From Euperipatoides rowelli (taxonomy: Eukaryota; Onychophora; Udeonychophora; Euonychophora; Peripatopsidae), in NCBI GenBank assembly GCA_003024985.2, contig PXIH01S0002495.1: a stretch of DNA of 10,571 nt. One strand, given 5' to 3'. This document shows positions 1-9,753 of this stretch, piece by piece. Positions within the stretch are counted from its first letter, which is position 1; the number at the start of each line of letters is the position of its first letter. The position numbers were made by a program, and so were the translations under genes. The notes under the pieces were generated by a model that was not told the DNA's origin, ran no database searches, and saw only the letters and a list, made by a program, of their open reading frames with translations.

Positions 1-1835
1 ATAAATAAATGTAATAAGGAAGCCTATATGACACTGTATACTCCACAATGGGTAGGAATTAAATGGCTAAAAGAAAAGAAACGGCAATATACATGTGGTA
101 AAGATAGATGATAAAGTATACACAGATCCACAAGTAATTGTAAATCAAAGGCAACTGAAATATTTAAGCCAATTACAAATGACCTTTAAAGATAAAAATA
201 ATGTACTGCAATATAATCAATTCTATAAGCAAAGACATATAAATTTTTAAAACTAAAAATGATATAACATTATTACAAATCCGAAATCAGATACAGTATA
301 ATGATTTTACTCTTGCTGAACTATAACAGGTATTGAAGTAGGTCAATGTATGATCCAGTCCATGACCAGATAGAATGACATATACTTTTTATAGGAGATT
401 AACACAAGGGGCTAAATGATTATATATTGATTGGTTATGCTAAATTTTTGTTGGATCATGATGATTTGAATAATTTTTTATTGTTGGAAAATCGAGTTCT
501 GATAAAGATGATTCCTAAAGACAGTGGAAATAGTAGTGAAATATGTACAGAAGATAGATATAGGCCAATATGCCTGATGAACTGTGATATGAAAATAATG
601 CAAAAAATGAGAATGAAGAGAATAGTCTTGAAAGAACAAAAAATAATGCCAAGTAATATATGGAATTAAAAATTGACCTATACAGCAAGCTATATTGTTG
701 CTTCACAGGGTGTTTAGTATAAATGATAAAAAACAAAGAGGAAGTAAATATTTGATTAGGCTAGATATGCAAGCGGCTTTCAATTTAGTTAATATAGATT
801 ATCTACAGTTTCTGGTCTTTAAATATCTTGGAACAAATAAGATAATGAAATTGATGATGAAAATGATAAAATATAAATAGATTAGCTTTTTTTAATAATA
901 AAGTCTATACGCCTTTTGAAGAATTAAGACACTCAATACCACAGGGATCACCTCTTTCTTGGGTATTGTTTTCTCTATATATAACTGATTTGATGTTGAA
1001 GATACAAGGCTCAATTAATGGAATAAGACTTTATGGTAAAATAGCTGAAGTGAAAGTTATCACATATCTGGATTATATAACAATTTTTGTGACATCAAAA
1101 AAAGAAATCACTTAAACAATCTAGGTAATTAATCAATTTGTTAATATGACAGGATCAAGGGTGAATTTTATGAAGTCATATGTATATAGCAATACTAAAA
1201 AAAAGATATATGAGAACAATATTATGAAAGGAAAATTGGGATTGATTCTGGGAATACAATTTCCAATACAGAGACTTTACTCAAAGGTAAATCATCCAAT
1301 ACAAAAATTATTGAATCACACTGCTGAAAGATTAAAGAACACTAAACAAATGAGATTAAGTTGGATAAGAAAAGTGCAATTTGTCAACACAATTATTTTT
1401 CCAAAAATCATATTTTATATGCTGTTTTACATAATGAAAAGAAAACATGTTTTTGGAATATCAGAGATTGATACAGGATTTTACGTAGGACAAATAAGAT
1501 ATTGTCCTATCAAATAACTACCTACCCTATCAAAAATGGAGCATTAGGGCTTATCAATATAGAACAATTAAACCAGTCTGTTGTGTATAATTTCTTTTAT
1601 AAAAATTTTGTCCAAAATGTTGCAATAAACAAAATGTTAAAAATGAGGCAATTTATTAAGGATAATCTGTTGGATTCATGGGATAAGAACTATTAGAGGG
1701 TTAGAAACATAAATGTGGATACAGATAAAGTAAAGATCAAGGACTATTCTACAATGGTCATATTAAATGATGCAAAATTTAAGGCATATAGAAATTTAAT
1801 TTCTACTCCAAGGAAAACATGCATTTTGTTGTTTC
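1..1835 (+). mobile_element. LINE copy A, decayed internal fragment (non-LTR retrotransposon)
   Basis: Plus-strand remnant of the same LINE family as the element at 4374-9760. It enters from the left edge of the window, so its 5' part (ORF1, endonuclease) is not visible. Similarity to the other copy fades after about 1810. No C-terminal zinc motif, 3' UTR, A-tail or TSD could be found, so it is either 3'-truncated or too decayed. The right boundary is approximate. Confidence 0.8.
101..1835 (+). pseudogene. LINE copy A ORF2 remnant: reverse transcriptase and thumb
   Basis: RT of a non-LTR retrotransposon, which would copy its RNA at the nicked target. Motifs occur in the correct order but in shifting frames: a pre-RT segment (KVYTDPQVIV, from 101); the GPDG motif with its first Gly turned into a TGA stop (363-365); RPICLMN (562-582); LDMQAAF, which holds the first catalytic Asp (761-781); PQGSPLS (939-959); YLDY in place of the catalytic Y-x-D-D (1065-1076); VNFMKSYV (1161-1184); and a GALGL thumb motif (1538-1552). 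The longest open piece is 1146-1517. Loss of the second Asp, several stops and several frameshifts mean it cannot work. Each motif has a counterpart in the minus-strand copy (for example RPIALMN, KINLMKSYV, GGLGL), which supports both the frame assignments and the family identity. The clade is not settled; it looks L1/Tx1-like. Confidence 0.85.
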
Positions 1836-2034
1836 CATGTATCACGATCTTTTTTTGTTTATAAATTAAAATATTGTTAACTTAGGGATTCAATTATTTT
1901 TAAGTTCTGAAAATCCCTTTTAAAGATCCCTTTGTTTGATTACTTTCAAAATTGTTTTTATTATTTTGTGTTGGGGTTTCCCGAGGAAGTATTATTTCTG
2001 TTTGTATATAGCGCTTAATTTTATTTTGTATGTA
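1836..2034. other. AT-rich stretch without recognised feature
   Basis: It lies between the last recognisable LINE A codons and the Gag-like fragment. It contains a short direct repeat (AATCCCTTTT / GATCCCTTTG near 1912-1933). Part of it may be the 3' continuation of the Gag-like element on the minus strand, but no motif supports that. Confidence 0.4.
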
Positions 2035-2460
2035 TTATGCCTGCTGAGGCGTTGGGGTTTTACCCCTGCGAGTTATCACTACATGATCCATTGTGTGTAC
2101 GGTGTCACATGTGCCCGCTATTAATGGACATTTCCTTGGTATGTGTCCATGTGCTTTGCATTTATAGCATGTGATAAGGGCTGGTTTATTTTCAATCACA
2201 CATAAATTTGTCTCTATACCATTCCCCTTACTCACTGCAGTTTTGCTGAGAAACGTGTGTTTGTGATTCCCAGTCTTTTGTACGGTATTTTGCTTTTTTC
2301 TAACACTCATGTTAGGGTCCAACTCTAATTGGGATAGCTCTTGATTAAGGCTCTCTCTTAAATTATTTTTATACATGTGATCGCTTACTTCCCCCATTAG
2401 CCTATTTATTTGTTGTGTTTGTGTTTGATAGTTTTTGTTAAAGTTTTTATAATTCTTTGA
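2035..2460 (-). pseudogene. Gag-like fragment with one CCHC zinc knuckle
   Basis: A minus-strand frame is open from 2460 to the stop at 2035; the first ATG is at 2397, but a TAA at 2461-2463 and a missing upstream part suggest a broken gene. From the ATG the frame is 120 residues. A classic knuckle C-X2-C-X4-H-X4-C lies at residues 77-90 (2128-2169; C77, C80, H85, C90), preceded by a polar, Lys-rich region. The segment before the ATG is Gln-rich (QTQTQQINRLM). Such a knuckle binds nucleic acid in Gag/nucleocapsid proteins of LTR retroelements and in ORF1 of some LINEs. No protease, RT or LTR is found beside it, so the parent element cannot be named. It does not resemble the ORF1 of LINE B outside the knuckle. 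A host CCHC protein is possible but less likely in this setting. Confidence 0.6.
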
Positions 2461-3633
2461 TTAAATTGAACTGGGGATGAGACTTTGTCACTGAAAGGTA
2501 GGATTTAACAAAACATTTGAAATTTAATAAAATAAAAAAAAGCATATTTACATCAAAATTTAAAATTAAAATCATAAAATTAAATATCTGAAATTTACAA
2601 AAATATTTGTTTTCTTTTATAGCCAAAAAAAATAAATTACAAATGGTATCTTCAGTAACTGTAATTACCCAAATTAAATAGTCCTGTTATTTAAATTAGC
2701 TAAAGTCTAAAGAAATTATTACAGCTTGTCTTAAAATGTTTATATGTGCAAGGGAATGAGAGATACTGGTTTGCTTGACGATTATTTCTCATAAACTCAT
2801 GGTTGGATTAGATTCTTTAGTTACTTTCAGCATTCTTCTGGATTAGAAATTAATGTTAATCTCTTACATGGAATTATTTATGGACAAGAGGAGCATATGG
2901 TTCCCCTGTTCTGACTTAACTTTGGATCAGTTCAAAACTTTGGCAGTTGCCTATTCTCCTTCAAAGCTATAGAAGGGAGAGAAGAAGGTTGAAACCTGAT
3001 CCTGACGACGGGTTCAAGATCTAGATTAAAATAAAATCAGGCTTTATATAAACTCTGCAGGAATTCCCAGCAAAAAGTAAGAAACGTTGGCTGCTAGGTC
3101 ACATGATCTCAACATCTCGGCCAGACAGACAGTCTTCACGACTGATATATGGATGGAGTTCATGTGAGATTACAGCATCGAGAACTGGAAGAAACATGTC
3201 TGCCTTCCTAATGAGAATGTAGAGGGAAAGTAAAGGATGAAGCACTCTAATTATAAGTATCCTTTTATTAAGAGAGTATTTTGTATTTATCTTGATGCAA
3301 TTAAGAATTATATTCAATCAAGTACATTAGAATTTCCTTTTGGTGGAGTTTAATTTCAAGAAAAGATGTGACAAAGTTAGCAATGATGATTATATGTAGG
3401 TTATACCAGCAACTCTCATAAAAAAATAGAAGATAAGGACAACTATCATTCCCAGAAATGCAAGGAAACTGAAACTTGGATCCAGAATAGACAGGAACAA
3501 TGTCAATATTAAGGTAAATAATAATAAGAATTTATTCATAATATCAGTGTACAGTAGGTTATAAATCAATGTAGATTAATTCATAAAAAAACAGCAAGGG
3601 CTTATTAATAAAATTTCAAATAAACTCTTTACA
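2461..3633. other. Unassigned AT-rich sequence
   Basis: No coding region, RNA gene, TSD pair or transposon terminus could be recognised. 2520-2700 is very AT-rich with A-runs. 2850-3220 is more mixed in composition and could be an old repeat or intergenic host DNA. The only frame of note (3099-3317, minus, 72 codons) matches nothing I know. Confidence 0.5.
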
Positions 3634-3649
3634 TAAATACAACAATATT
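3634..3649. repeat. TSD of SINE 1, left copy
   Basis: TAAATACAACAATATT is repeated exactly at 4045-4060. The pair brackets the tRNA-headed element between them. Confidence 0.93.
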
Positions 3650-3897
3650 TTTTTGTTTTTTATGACACCAGTGTGTGTAGTCCGCCTGATGGCTGAGGCG
3701 AATTGTTTCATTCTCTTATATTCACCATTTACACACACATTCAGACACTATTTACAGTATTTATAAATTGTGTATTACCTGCTGATCAGAAATTCTCCCG
3801 AAGGTTCAGCCGCAATACTGTTCTTGTTTTCACGTTATTTAGAAAATTCATATCTCAATAACGCAAATTCAGAGAACTAAACTGACTGCTTGAAAGG

Positions 3898-3957
3898 AAC
3901 CCTATCCTCCCAATCTTCCGAAAAAAAAAAGAGAATTGGGAGGTACTTGATAGGGTT
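3898..3957. repeat. Imperfect hairpin at the head/body junction of SINE 1
   Basis: AACCCTATC (3898-3906) pairs with GATAGGGTT (3949-3957), and CCTCCCAAT (3906-3914) pairs with ATTGGGAGG (3935-3943). The two stems share one base and are separated on the right arm by a 5-nt bulge TACTT. The loop holds an A10 run (3921-3930). Confidence 0.85.
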
Positions 3958-3966
3958 GGACAGCAC

Positions 3967-3977
3967 GAACCTCGAAC
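3967..3977 (-). promoter_or_regulatory. Pol III B box of SINE 1
   Basis: Minus-strand GTTCGAGGTTC fits the GWTCRANNC consensus and lies 43 nt after the A box, a normal spacing for a tRNA-type internal promoter. Confidence 0.8.
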
Positions 3978-4020
3978 GTGGCTCGTGCCGACACCAAGAA
4001 CATGAAGACGCGCAGCTCAA

Positions 4021-4032
4021 CCAACTGTGCCA
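4021..4032 (-). promoter_or_regulatory. Pol III A box of SINE 1
   Basis: Minus-strand TGGCACAGTTGG fits the tRNA A-box consensus. It starts exactly at tRNA position 8 if the head begins with the 7-nt GGGGCAG. Confidence 0.83.
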
Positions 4033-4044
4033 CTGCCCCTTGGC

Positions 4045-4060
4045 TAAATACAACAATATT
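4045..4060. repeat. TSD of SINE 1, right copy
   Basis: Exact copy of the 16-bp sequence at 3634-3649. It directly abuts the 5' leader of the minus-strand SINE. Confidence 0.93.
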
Positions 4061-4354
4061 ATAAAACAATAAATTATTTGTAAACCAAAAATACAACATT
4101 ACTAAGAAGTGATCTCATTATCCAATACACTAATAAAAACTAATAAAAACAATGTAGCCTATCCTAAAGTAATATTTTCAAAACCTAAAAGATTTGTAGC
4201 CTATACTTCAGAATAATAATATTATATGGCAACCTTTATTGGTAAATAAAAACTTAAAACTGCATTTCTTACTTTGAAACCAAATTTTATAAAATTACAT
4301 ATATAAAATCTTCAATAAGTCAACCTGAAGTTATGTATTATATTTTCATTGAAC
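4061..4354. other. AT-rich spacer
   Basis: Apart from a two-fold tandem TAATAAAAAC (4131-4150), nothing is recognised. It is the DNA between the SINE 1 insertion site and the 3' TSD of LINE B. Confidence 0.5.
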
Positions 4355-4364
4355 AGTAATTTCA
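4355..4364. repeat. TSD of LINE B, 3' side
   Basis: AGTAATTTCA is repeated exactly at 9761-9770. Both copies are followed on the plus strand by a T-run (8 T after one A here, 9 T there), so the duplication may be about 19 bp with one mismatch. On the minus strand this is the A-run + TGAAATTACT pattern expected after LINE target-primed insertion. Confidence 0.78.
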
Positions 4365-4380
4365 ATTTTTTTTATATAAT

Positions 4381-4386
4381 TTTATT
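4381..4386 (-). other. Polyadenylation signal of LINE B
   Basis: AATAAA on the minus strand lies just before the A-rich 3' end (4366-4373) of the element, where a Pol II transcript would end. Confidence 0.55.
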
Positions 4387-4857
4387 AAAACGAGAAGATA
4401 TTTACAAGATACAAACGCCATTAGATCTCAATCGGACTAGAGGCACAATTATAAAAACATACTGTCCAACAGCATTACAAATTCCACTTCTCTTCTCATG
4501 ACATCACTTCCACATCCCATATGATTCTCTCAAAAGTTTCATTAGACAAAGCAAATAGATCTTTCCTATACTCTGTATGTTGTACCTAATTAAGAAAACA
4601 TTGAAGATTCTCTCCTCTAGCATTTTGAAACACTATCCCACACCGAATCTTCCAGATGGCAAAAAACATTACTTGAACAAACTTCCTAACTTTGTTATCA
4701 ATGTTCTCCAGTGATTTCATCTTCCAAACTTCCCAGAGTCTATATTTTTTCCATGCCATGCCAATAATTACTGAATGAAGATTCCTAGCCATGACACATG
4801 ACCAAAAAAGATGATCAGCATCTTCTGCTTGACCACAGCCAAGCAAACAGTCTATAG

Positions 4858-4871
4858 CAGGGGTCTCAAAC
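4858..4871 (+). repeat. Left terminal inverted repeat of the hAT
   Basis: CAGGGGTCTCAAAC, 13/14 match to the inverted right end. Confidence 0.9.
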
Positions 4872-5620
4872 ACACGGCCTGGGGGCCACATGTGGCCCTA
4901 TATGTCATCAAGTGCGGCCCTTTGTCAATCTAAAATAAAGACATTGATCGACCCGCCTGCAAATTACAATTTAATTCTTTTTTTTTTTAATAAAGCAAAA
5001 CTTTAAACCAGCGCACTATAAATATTTCTATCAGACAGTTTTATTTTTGTCATTCAGACTGATAGAAATGTATCGTTTTTAGACAGTTTAACTTTAATTT
5101 TAAACAAATGTGTTTTAAAACAATCAGAGTTGTTGTATAAAATCTTTCTTTCAGGCAGCTATTTTTTTAAATGAATTTTCAAACAGACAGTCGGATTGGC
5201 CACAAATTTATGCTTATCGTCTATTTATAGGTTTTATATTGTTAAACATCTTTACTAAACTCTCCCAGAAAAAAAAAAAAGTTGTTATTCCTCTTTTTTA
5301 ATAAAGTTTATATCTTGTCACTTAACAACGAAATAGTGTGATGTCATAGTGGAAATAGGTCTGGGGTTATAACCTTTTGTTGAATAAATGTTTAGAAAAA
5401 AAAATTTGTTTGCACATAATTTGTTTTTATTAAAAATATAATTTTTTTATCTATTCTAAACAATTTTCCAAAGAGAAGGGAATAATTTTTTTTGAGGAAG
5501 GGGTGGTGGTGGCTATGCAATTGACCCTGGGGGTGGGGGATAACCACTTGACCCCTTAATTTTGTGGTGTGGCCCCCGCATATCTTAGGATATTTCCTAA
5601 TTGTCCCTTCTATTAATTGA

Positions 5621-5634
5621 GTTTGATACCCCTG
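5621..5634 (-). repeat. Right terminal inverted repeat of the hAT
   Basis: On the minus strand CAGGGGTATCAAAC, one base different from the left terminus. Confidence 0.9.
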
Positions 5635-8509
5635 ATCTACATTATAAGTTTTTATTACTCCAATCTTGTACAGTATAACCTCTCTTTGACTGGAATAATT
5701 CTCAGACTCACTTTGATTATGAAGTTTTTGAGACACCCCTCAATGTGAACCCCTAATAACTTTTTTTAAGTTAAACCCCCTATTCCTATTATCACAAACT
5801 CTAGCAGGATCAAATAATGTGAGACTTGCAAAAGATTTATAGGAGATCTTGGCATTCAACTCAGAAATCACATTAACTTCACAAAATATTTTAGTCGACA
5901 TAGACAGCAAGTGATTCCCTTTTTTTTCCTTCTATACTTAACAGTTTCCTCAATCTTGTATCATATATCTGGGAGAGCACAAAATTGAACAGGCTTTATA
6001 TAAACTCACTTCCAACTCTATCAGCCCCAAGCCACCTTTTTTAGTCATCATAACCACCTTAGTATGAGCCAGATACTTAAATTTTCAGAAGATACACTTA
6101 TGTGTGATCTCATTCACCTTACCAACCAAATTTTTTCTTAACAATATGAATGGAAAATAATAGATAACTTTGGGAATAACCAAGGTATTTATTAGCCTCA
6201 CTTTCCCTCTCCAGCTTTTACGACTTGCGGATATACTAGCTGCAATCTCTTCTACTTCAGTGATTTTTTTACTCATCACTTCTATCCTCATTTTACCCAC
6301 TATCTACATCCCATACATATGATTTCATCAGATTAATTTTTACTCCAGTGATCTTAGCAAAATATTCAATATTCTCATAAACCTTCTTCAGTTGGTTCCT
6401 ATTCGACACCATGACATTAATATCATCAATGTATGAGACAATGCTTATTCTCATTAATTTTCCATCACTTAAACCCCTTTCATACTGTCCATCAACATTA
6501 GATAAAGTTCCATCATATAAACCCAATATAAGACAGAGGACAAAAGGGAACCTTGCAAAACCCAATCTCTCATAAGATCAAAATGAGATCACTTTTTGTT
6601 ATTTATGAATGCTATCATTTTATTTTTTATCAACGATACAATCAAAATAGTAGTCCTATTGATTCCCAAATTCTTAAAGAGTACAAACTCTAAACACTCA
6701 GCGTTGACATTAGTAAATGCATTCTCCATGTCAAACTTCACAATAAAAGAATTGGTCCTCCTTTTCTTATTTCTCAAACCAAAAACTGCATGCAGCATCA
6801 TCAAAGCTCCTGAGATAGACCTACCCTTCATCCCATAAATCACCTCTGGTAGAATCTCATTAATCACTGGGTTTATTCTCCTCAGAAAAATTTTCTGAAC
6901 GATTTTCATGTCGGAATTCATTAGAGCAATGGGCCTGATCTTTGTAATATGTCACATAATATGCCATCCCCTTTACCTTATGAAAGCTTCATTATTTTGA
7001 GCCAAAATATGACCTGATACATGTTCCCAAAGTAGGCTATATAATTCATGTATTCAAGTAACATTTATCTTCTCTTTACTCCCAAAACTTTATACATGGA
7101 GAAGCCTAGCCCATCCGGCCCAGCTGAAGCATAGACCCTAATGCCCTTAATTGCACCTAGAAGTTCTACCATAGATATATCACAGTGTTCATTACATCAT
7201 TCTCAACATTTGCCTTCATGCACTTCTTAGATTTAAAAAAATTATAGGGCCTTCTGTCAATTATCATTTCATAAATTTCTTTAGATCTATTCTTCTCAAA
7301 ACTACATTCCATCTCTTTCAGAAAAAAAAATTGCACCTGTGTTACAATATCTAAATCATTTTCATAGACATCAGCCTTCACTTTTAAAATCTGTATATAC
7401 TACCAATCCTTATTTTTTTTAGACACAATGACAATTTCCATTTGGGACCTTGATAAGACTTATATATTTAATCTTTACACTTCAGAAATAGGAATTTCCT
7501 CTCCACATGCAACAAAAATCCATTCCTATATTTTAATTTCACCATTCATGTCCTGTAGATTAACTAATTCGTTAATTTTCCTATTATTTTCTTCAATTTC
7601 TTTCATAATATTCCTTTTAGCTTCCAAAGTCTTTTGCACAATATATTCATAAGCAGACATTTTAAACAAACTCCACTTTACAAGAGGATTTAAGTTGCAA
7701 TTTTCAATTAATAAGATAACCCCTTCTGTTTTAATTAGTTGTTCCTTAGAATTATTATCCCATGACGGAGTTATTCCTATTTTATTATACTTTTCCAAGA
7801 CATTATTATGGTTACAACAAATCATTAAAATTAAGTGATCGGATAATGGCACAAAACCTTAATTAAATTCATATGAACAATCAATATCACTCGATACAAT
7901 CACCTTGTTAGTCTATAAGCACTTTTCCCATCTCACCTCATATTAATCAAATCTATGTCTGTAACAATTGCAACATCCATCAGACTAAATCTATCCATAA
8001 ATAACATTTGCTTGTGTTCTTTACTATCTGAGTTAATATTAAAATCTCGCTTTTGAAGATTCTATCATTAAAATATTTGACATTGTTACATAAAATTCAT
8101 CTCTCAATGAAGTTATTATAGGGGCATTTATGTTAAAAAGTTTTATAACACCAACACCAAATGCCAAGTCAATTTGCATCATATTTTCGGTAACCTTCTG
8201 GATATTCCTAACATTAGAAACCTGCTGTTTTAACACCATTATCACAAGATCTTGTCTATAACTATTTAGCCGATGATCATGAATTTCATAAAAGTTTCTA
8301 ACAGATTTCCAAACATTATCATTATTTAAAAAAAATTTGACGAGTCTCCTGAATAAACACTATTTTGGGTAATTGTTTGGTCACATATTTCAATTTTATT
8401 CTAGCAGTGTTAGCCTATTATAATGCAATGACCTAATATTGATTGAAAAAACAGTGTAATCTTTTAAACAGGCCATAATTATTTTAAATACATTTAGAGC
8501 CTCCTCCAT

Positions 8510-8624
8510 CATTTACATTCCCCTTAACAATTTAGACTCATCTTCTCTTTATTAAACTCTAGAATTCTTACCTTGGAATTGTTTTTCTCACCAGCATCCT
8601 TAATCTTTTCTGTTTCACAAGCTC
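8510..8624 (-). other. Spacer between ORF1 and ORF2 of LINE B
   Basis: About 115 bp from the ORF1 stop (8625) to the ORF2 ATG (8509). No strong secondary structure was noticed. The two reading frames do not overlap, so ORF2 would need reinitiation or internal entry, as in other two-ORF LINEs. Confidence 0.6.
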
Positions 8625-9722
8625 CTAACTCTTTAGGCTTTTTCCTTTTACTCCTATGCAGAACTTGTATAAACGTTCCGCCGATCTTGCATATTCACTT
8701 GCTGTTACGATCTCAGGGTCAATTTCTAACTCACCCTCATCACCTGACAAAACAGGCGATGCTATCTGCCCCATCTCTTGCCATTGCATGAAGTTGGGAT
8801 CAGAAAATACCTCCTGCTCATTAAAATGAATTTTTGGCTTCTCCTATTGTAAACAATCATGTTTACTGTTTGAATTGATTTTCTCTTTCAACACCGCTCC
8901 AAATGCTGCATTCTCCGTAAAACTAATCTCCATTTCTGTACCATTATCTTCAGATTTTCCAACCTTAAGCATACTAGAATAAAGCATTATCCTCCTCCTT
9001 TCACACTGCATTCATCATGCTCCCCTTCAATCCATTGCTGACATAGCTTACATTTTATTCTTGAACATTCAAAAGATTTGTGCCCTACTTGTCTACAAGT
9101 GAGACCCAAGAACAGGTATCCCTCCAATGTCCAAAGTGTGTGGTATAGCCACCACTTGAATTCCAGGCTTAACTGAACCTTTGATGGATATCAAACTTAA
9201 CTTAAAATTGATATCCTGAGCAACTATCAAATCATCATTTCCAAACTTAATAATTTTGACATAAACACTCACCTCAGTCCTTACTTTCACCTTATCCTCA
9301 TTCGCAGGGTACCAATGTATGCAAATGTCAACAGTTTGGCTTAAATCTCCAATCACCAATGGCACTACATAACACTCTCTAAAGCTCTTAAATACATTTT
9401 GAGCCTCCAACTTTTTCTCCTCACTAACAAAATTGACTCCAAAATATTTCACATTTCTTGGAAAGTAGACACCTTCTACCACTTCATTCCCCATAATCTT
9501 GACTAATTCCAACATAATCTCCACAGCATGAATCCTGGTATCACGAAGCTCACTAAAGAGAGTGAAAATATAATGTTTCAGAAGAAATGCTTTATGCCAA
9601 TACTTTTGTATCTTTTCCGAGTTATTTTCTGTATCAAGAATAACAGTGTTGAATTCCATCATATCATTTTGGAGTTTTGCCAACCATTCTATAGCTTTAA
9701 TATGTTCACCATTGGTCGATTG
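8625..9722 (-). pseudogene. LINE B ORF1: nucleic-acid-binding protein with two zinc knuckles
   Basis: The first ORF of the LINE would bind element RNA. It is open from 9722, just after a TAG at 9723-9725; no clear original ATG remains. The first ~210 residues (to 9093) are an N-terminal domain I do not recognise, ending IPVLGSHL. A frameshift then leads into CRQVGHKSFEC (about 9062-9096), which fits C-X2-C-X4-H-X4-C except that the first Cys codon reads GGT (Gly). A second knuckle, CKLCQQWIEGEHDEC (C-X2-C-X7-H-X2-C), follows at about 9007-9051. After another frameshift there is an acidic tail (EMEISFTENAAFGAV..., later SGDEGELEIDPEIVTASEY) with one internal TAG near 8850, ending at a TAG (8625-8627). 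The zinc-knuckle arrangement is the usual one for ORF1 of Tx1-, I- and Jockey-type LINEs. It is dead because of the frameshifts. Confidence 0.75.
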
Positions 9723-9734
9723 CTAGCTTACATT

Positions 9735-9753
9735 CGCTATCTTAACCGGAAGT
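9735..9753 (-). promoter_or_regulatory. 5'-end promoter-like segment of LINE B (ETS and YY1-like sites)
   Basis: Minus-strand ACTTCCGGTTAAGATAGCG begins a few bases inside the element. ACTTCCGG is an ETS-type site and AAGATAGCG is one base from the YY1 core AAGATGGCG. YY1 at the 5' end of L1 is known to set the transcription start; a role here is inferred. Confidence 0.5.

Larger units (their letters stand above)
3650..4044 (-). mobile_element. SINE 1, tRNA-derived, about 395 bp
   Basis: Minus-strand retroposon bounded by a perfect 16-bp TSD. From its 5' end (4044) it has a GCCAA leader, a tRNA-like head starting with GGGGCAG at 4039, Pol III A box (4021-4032) and B box (3967-3977). A hairpin-forming segment follows (3898-3957), then a body of about 240 bp. 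Near the 3' end a GC-rich stem, CGCCT...AGGCG, occurs at 3683-3700, and the tail is A-rich (AAAAAACAAAAAAA, plus-strand T-run 3650-3662). It has no protein; it would depend on a LINE for movement. The body may be one of the known conserved SINE central domains, which I cannot name from memory. The long body (beyond the roughly 85-nt head) is what separates it from SINE 2. Confidence 0.9.
4858..5634. mobile_element. Non-autonomous hAT transposon, 777 bp, nested in LINE B
   Basis: Left end CAGGGGTCTCAAAC (4858-4871) and right end, inverted, CAGGGGTATCAAAC (5621-5634) agree at 13 of 14 positions. Both ends also hold a subterminal GGGGGCCACA (4881-4890 on plus, 5568-5577 on minus). The flanks GTCTATAG (4850-4857) and ATCTACAT (5635-5642) form a decayed 8-bp TSD (TCTA-A core), the length typical of hAT. 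No transposase remains are seen; the interior is AT-rich with an 11-bp inverted repeat (5024-5034 / 5059-5069) and several CAGACAG-like words. The termini resemble vertebrate Charlie-type hATs; movement would need a transposase supplied from elsewhere. Orientation cannot be set without a gene. Confidence 0.92.
4496..8509 (-). pseudogene. LINE B ORF2: APE endonuclease, reverse transcriptase, zinc motif (split by hAT)
   Basis: It would nick the target and reverse-transcribe the element RNA. The start is the ATG at 8509 (MEEALNVFK), which opens directly into the endonuclease strand FSINIRSL. Endonuclease motifs: IQET (about 8343-8354), NINAP (about 8130), DFN of GDFN with Gly changed to Arg (8038-8046), and SDH (7835-7843). 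RT: SAGPDG (about 7107-7127), RPIALMN (6916-6936), FDMENAF (6715-6735), QGSLLS in another frame (about 6541-6558), YIDD (6422-6433), ITGVKINLMKS, GGLGL (6022-6036). C-terminal zinc motif C-X3-C-X7-H-X4-C is at 4796-4849. There is a stop at 4586; in the same frame the next stop is 4496, after a plausible tail ending IWDVEVMS. Without the hAT, about 1,070 codons span this interval, shorter than L1-type ORF2 (about 1,275), so internal deletions are likely. The catalytic YIDD survives, but several stops and frameshifts make it non-functional. Confidence 0.87.

Noticed and set aside
2938-3013. Possible third SINE (TTTGGCAGTTGCC then GGGTTCAAGATC)
   Set aside because: The A-box match is poor, the spacing is long, and no TSD or tail was found.
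3955-4039. Possible functional tRNA gene
   Set aside because: The anticodon arm and T arm do not fold properly, the acceptor pairing is weak, and the head is fused to a 300-bp body inside a TSD.
3902-4099. 65-codon minus-strand frame over the tRNA-like head
   Set aside because: It lies across a SINE with Pol III boxes and TSD; the frame is incidental.
5392-5736. 114-codon minus-strand frame as one protein
   Set aside because: It crosses the right end of the hAT at 5634; only the first ~33 codons belong to the LINE, the rest is transposon DNA.
6596-6838. 80-codon plus-strand frame
   Set aside because: Antisense shadow of the LINE B reverse transcriptase, which has clear motifs on the minus strand.
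8573-8791. 72-codon plus-strand frame
   Set aside because: Antisense to the ORF1 acidic tail of LINE B, with no motif of its own.
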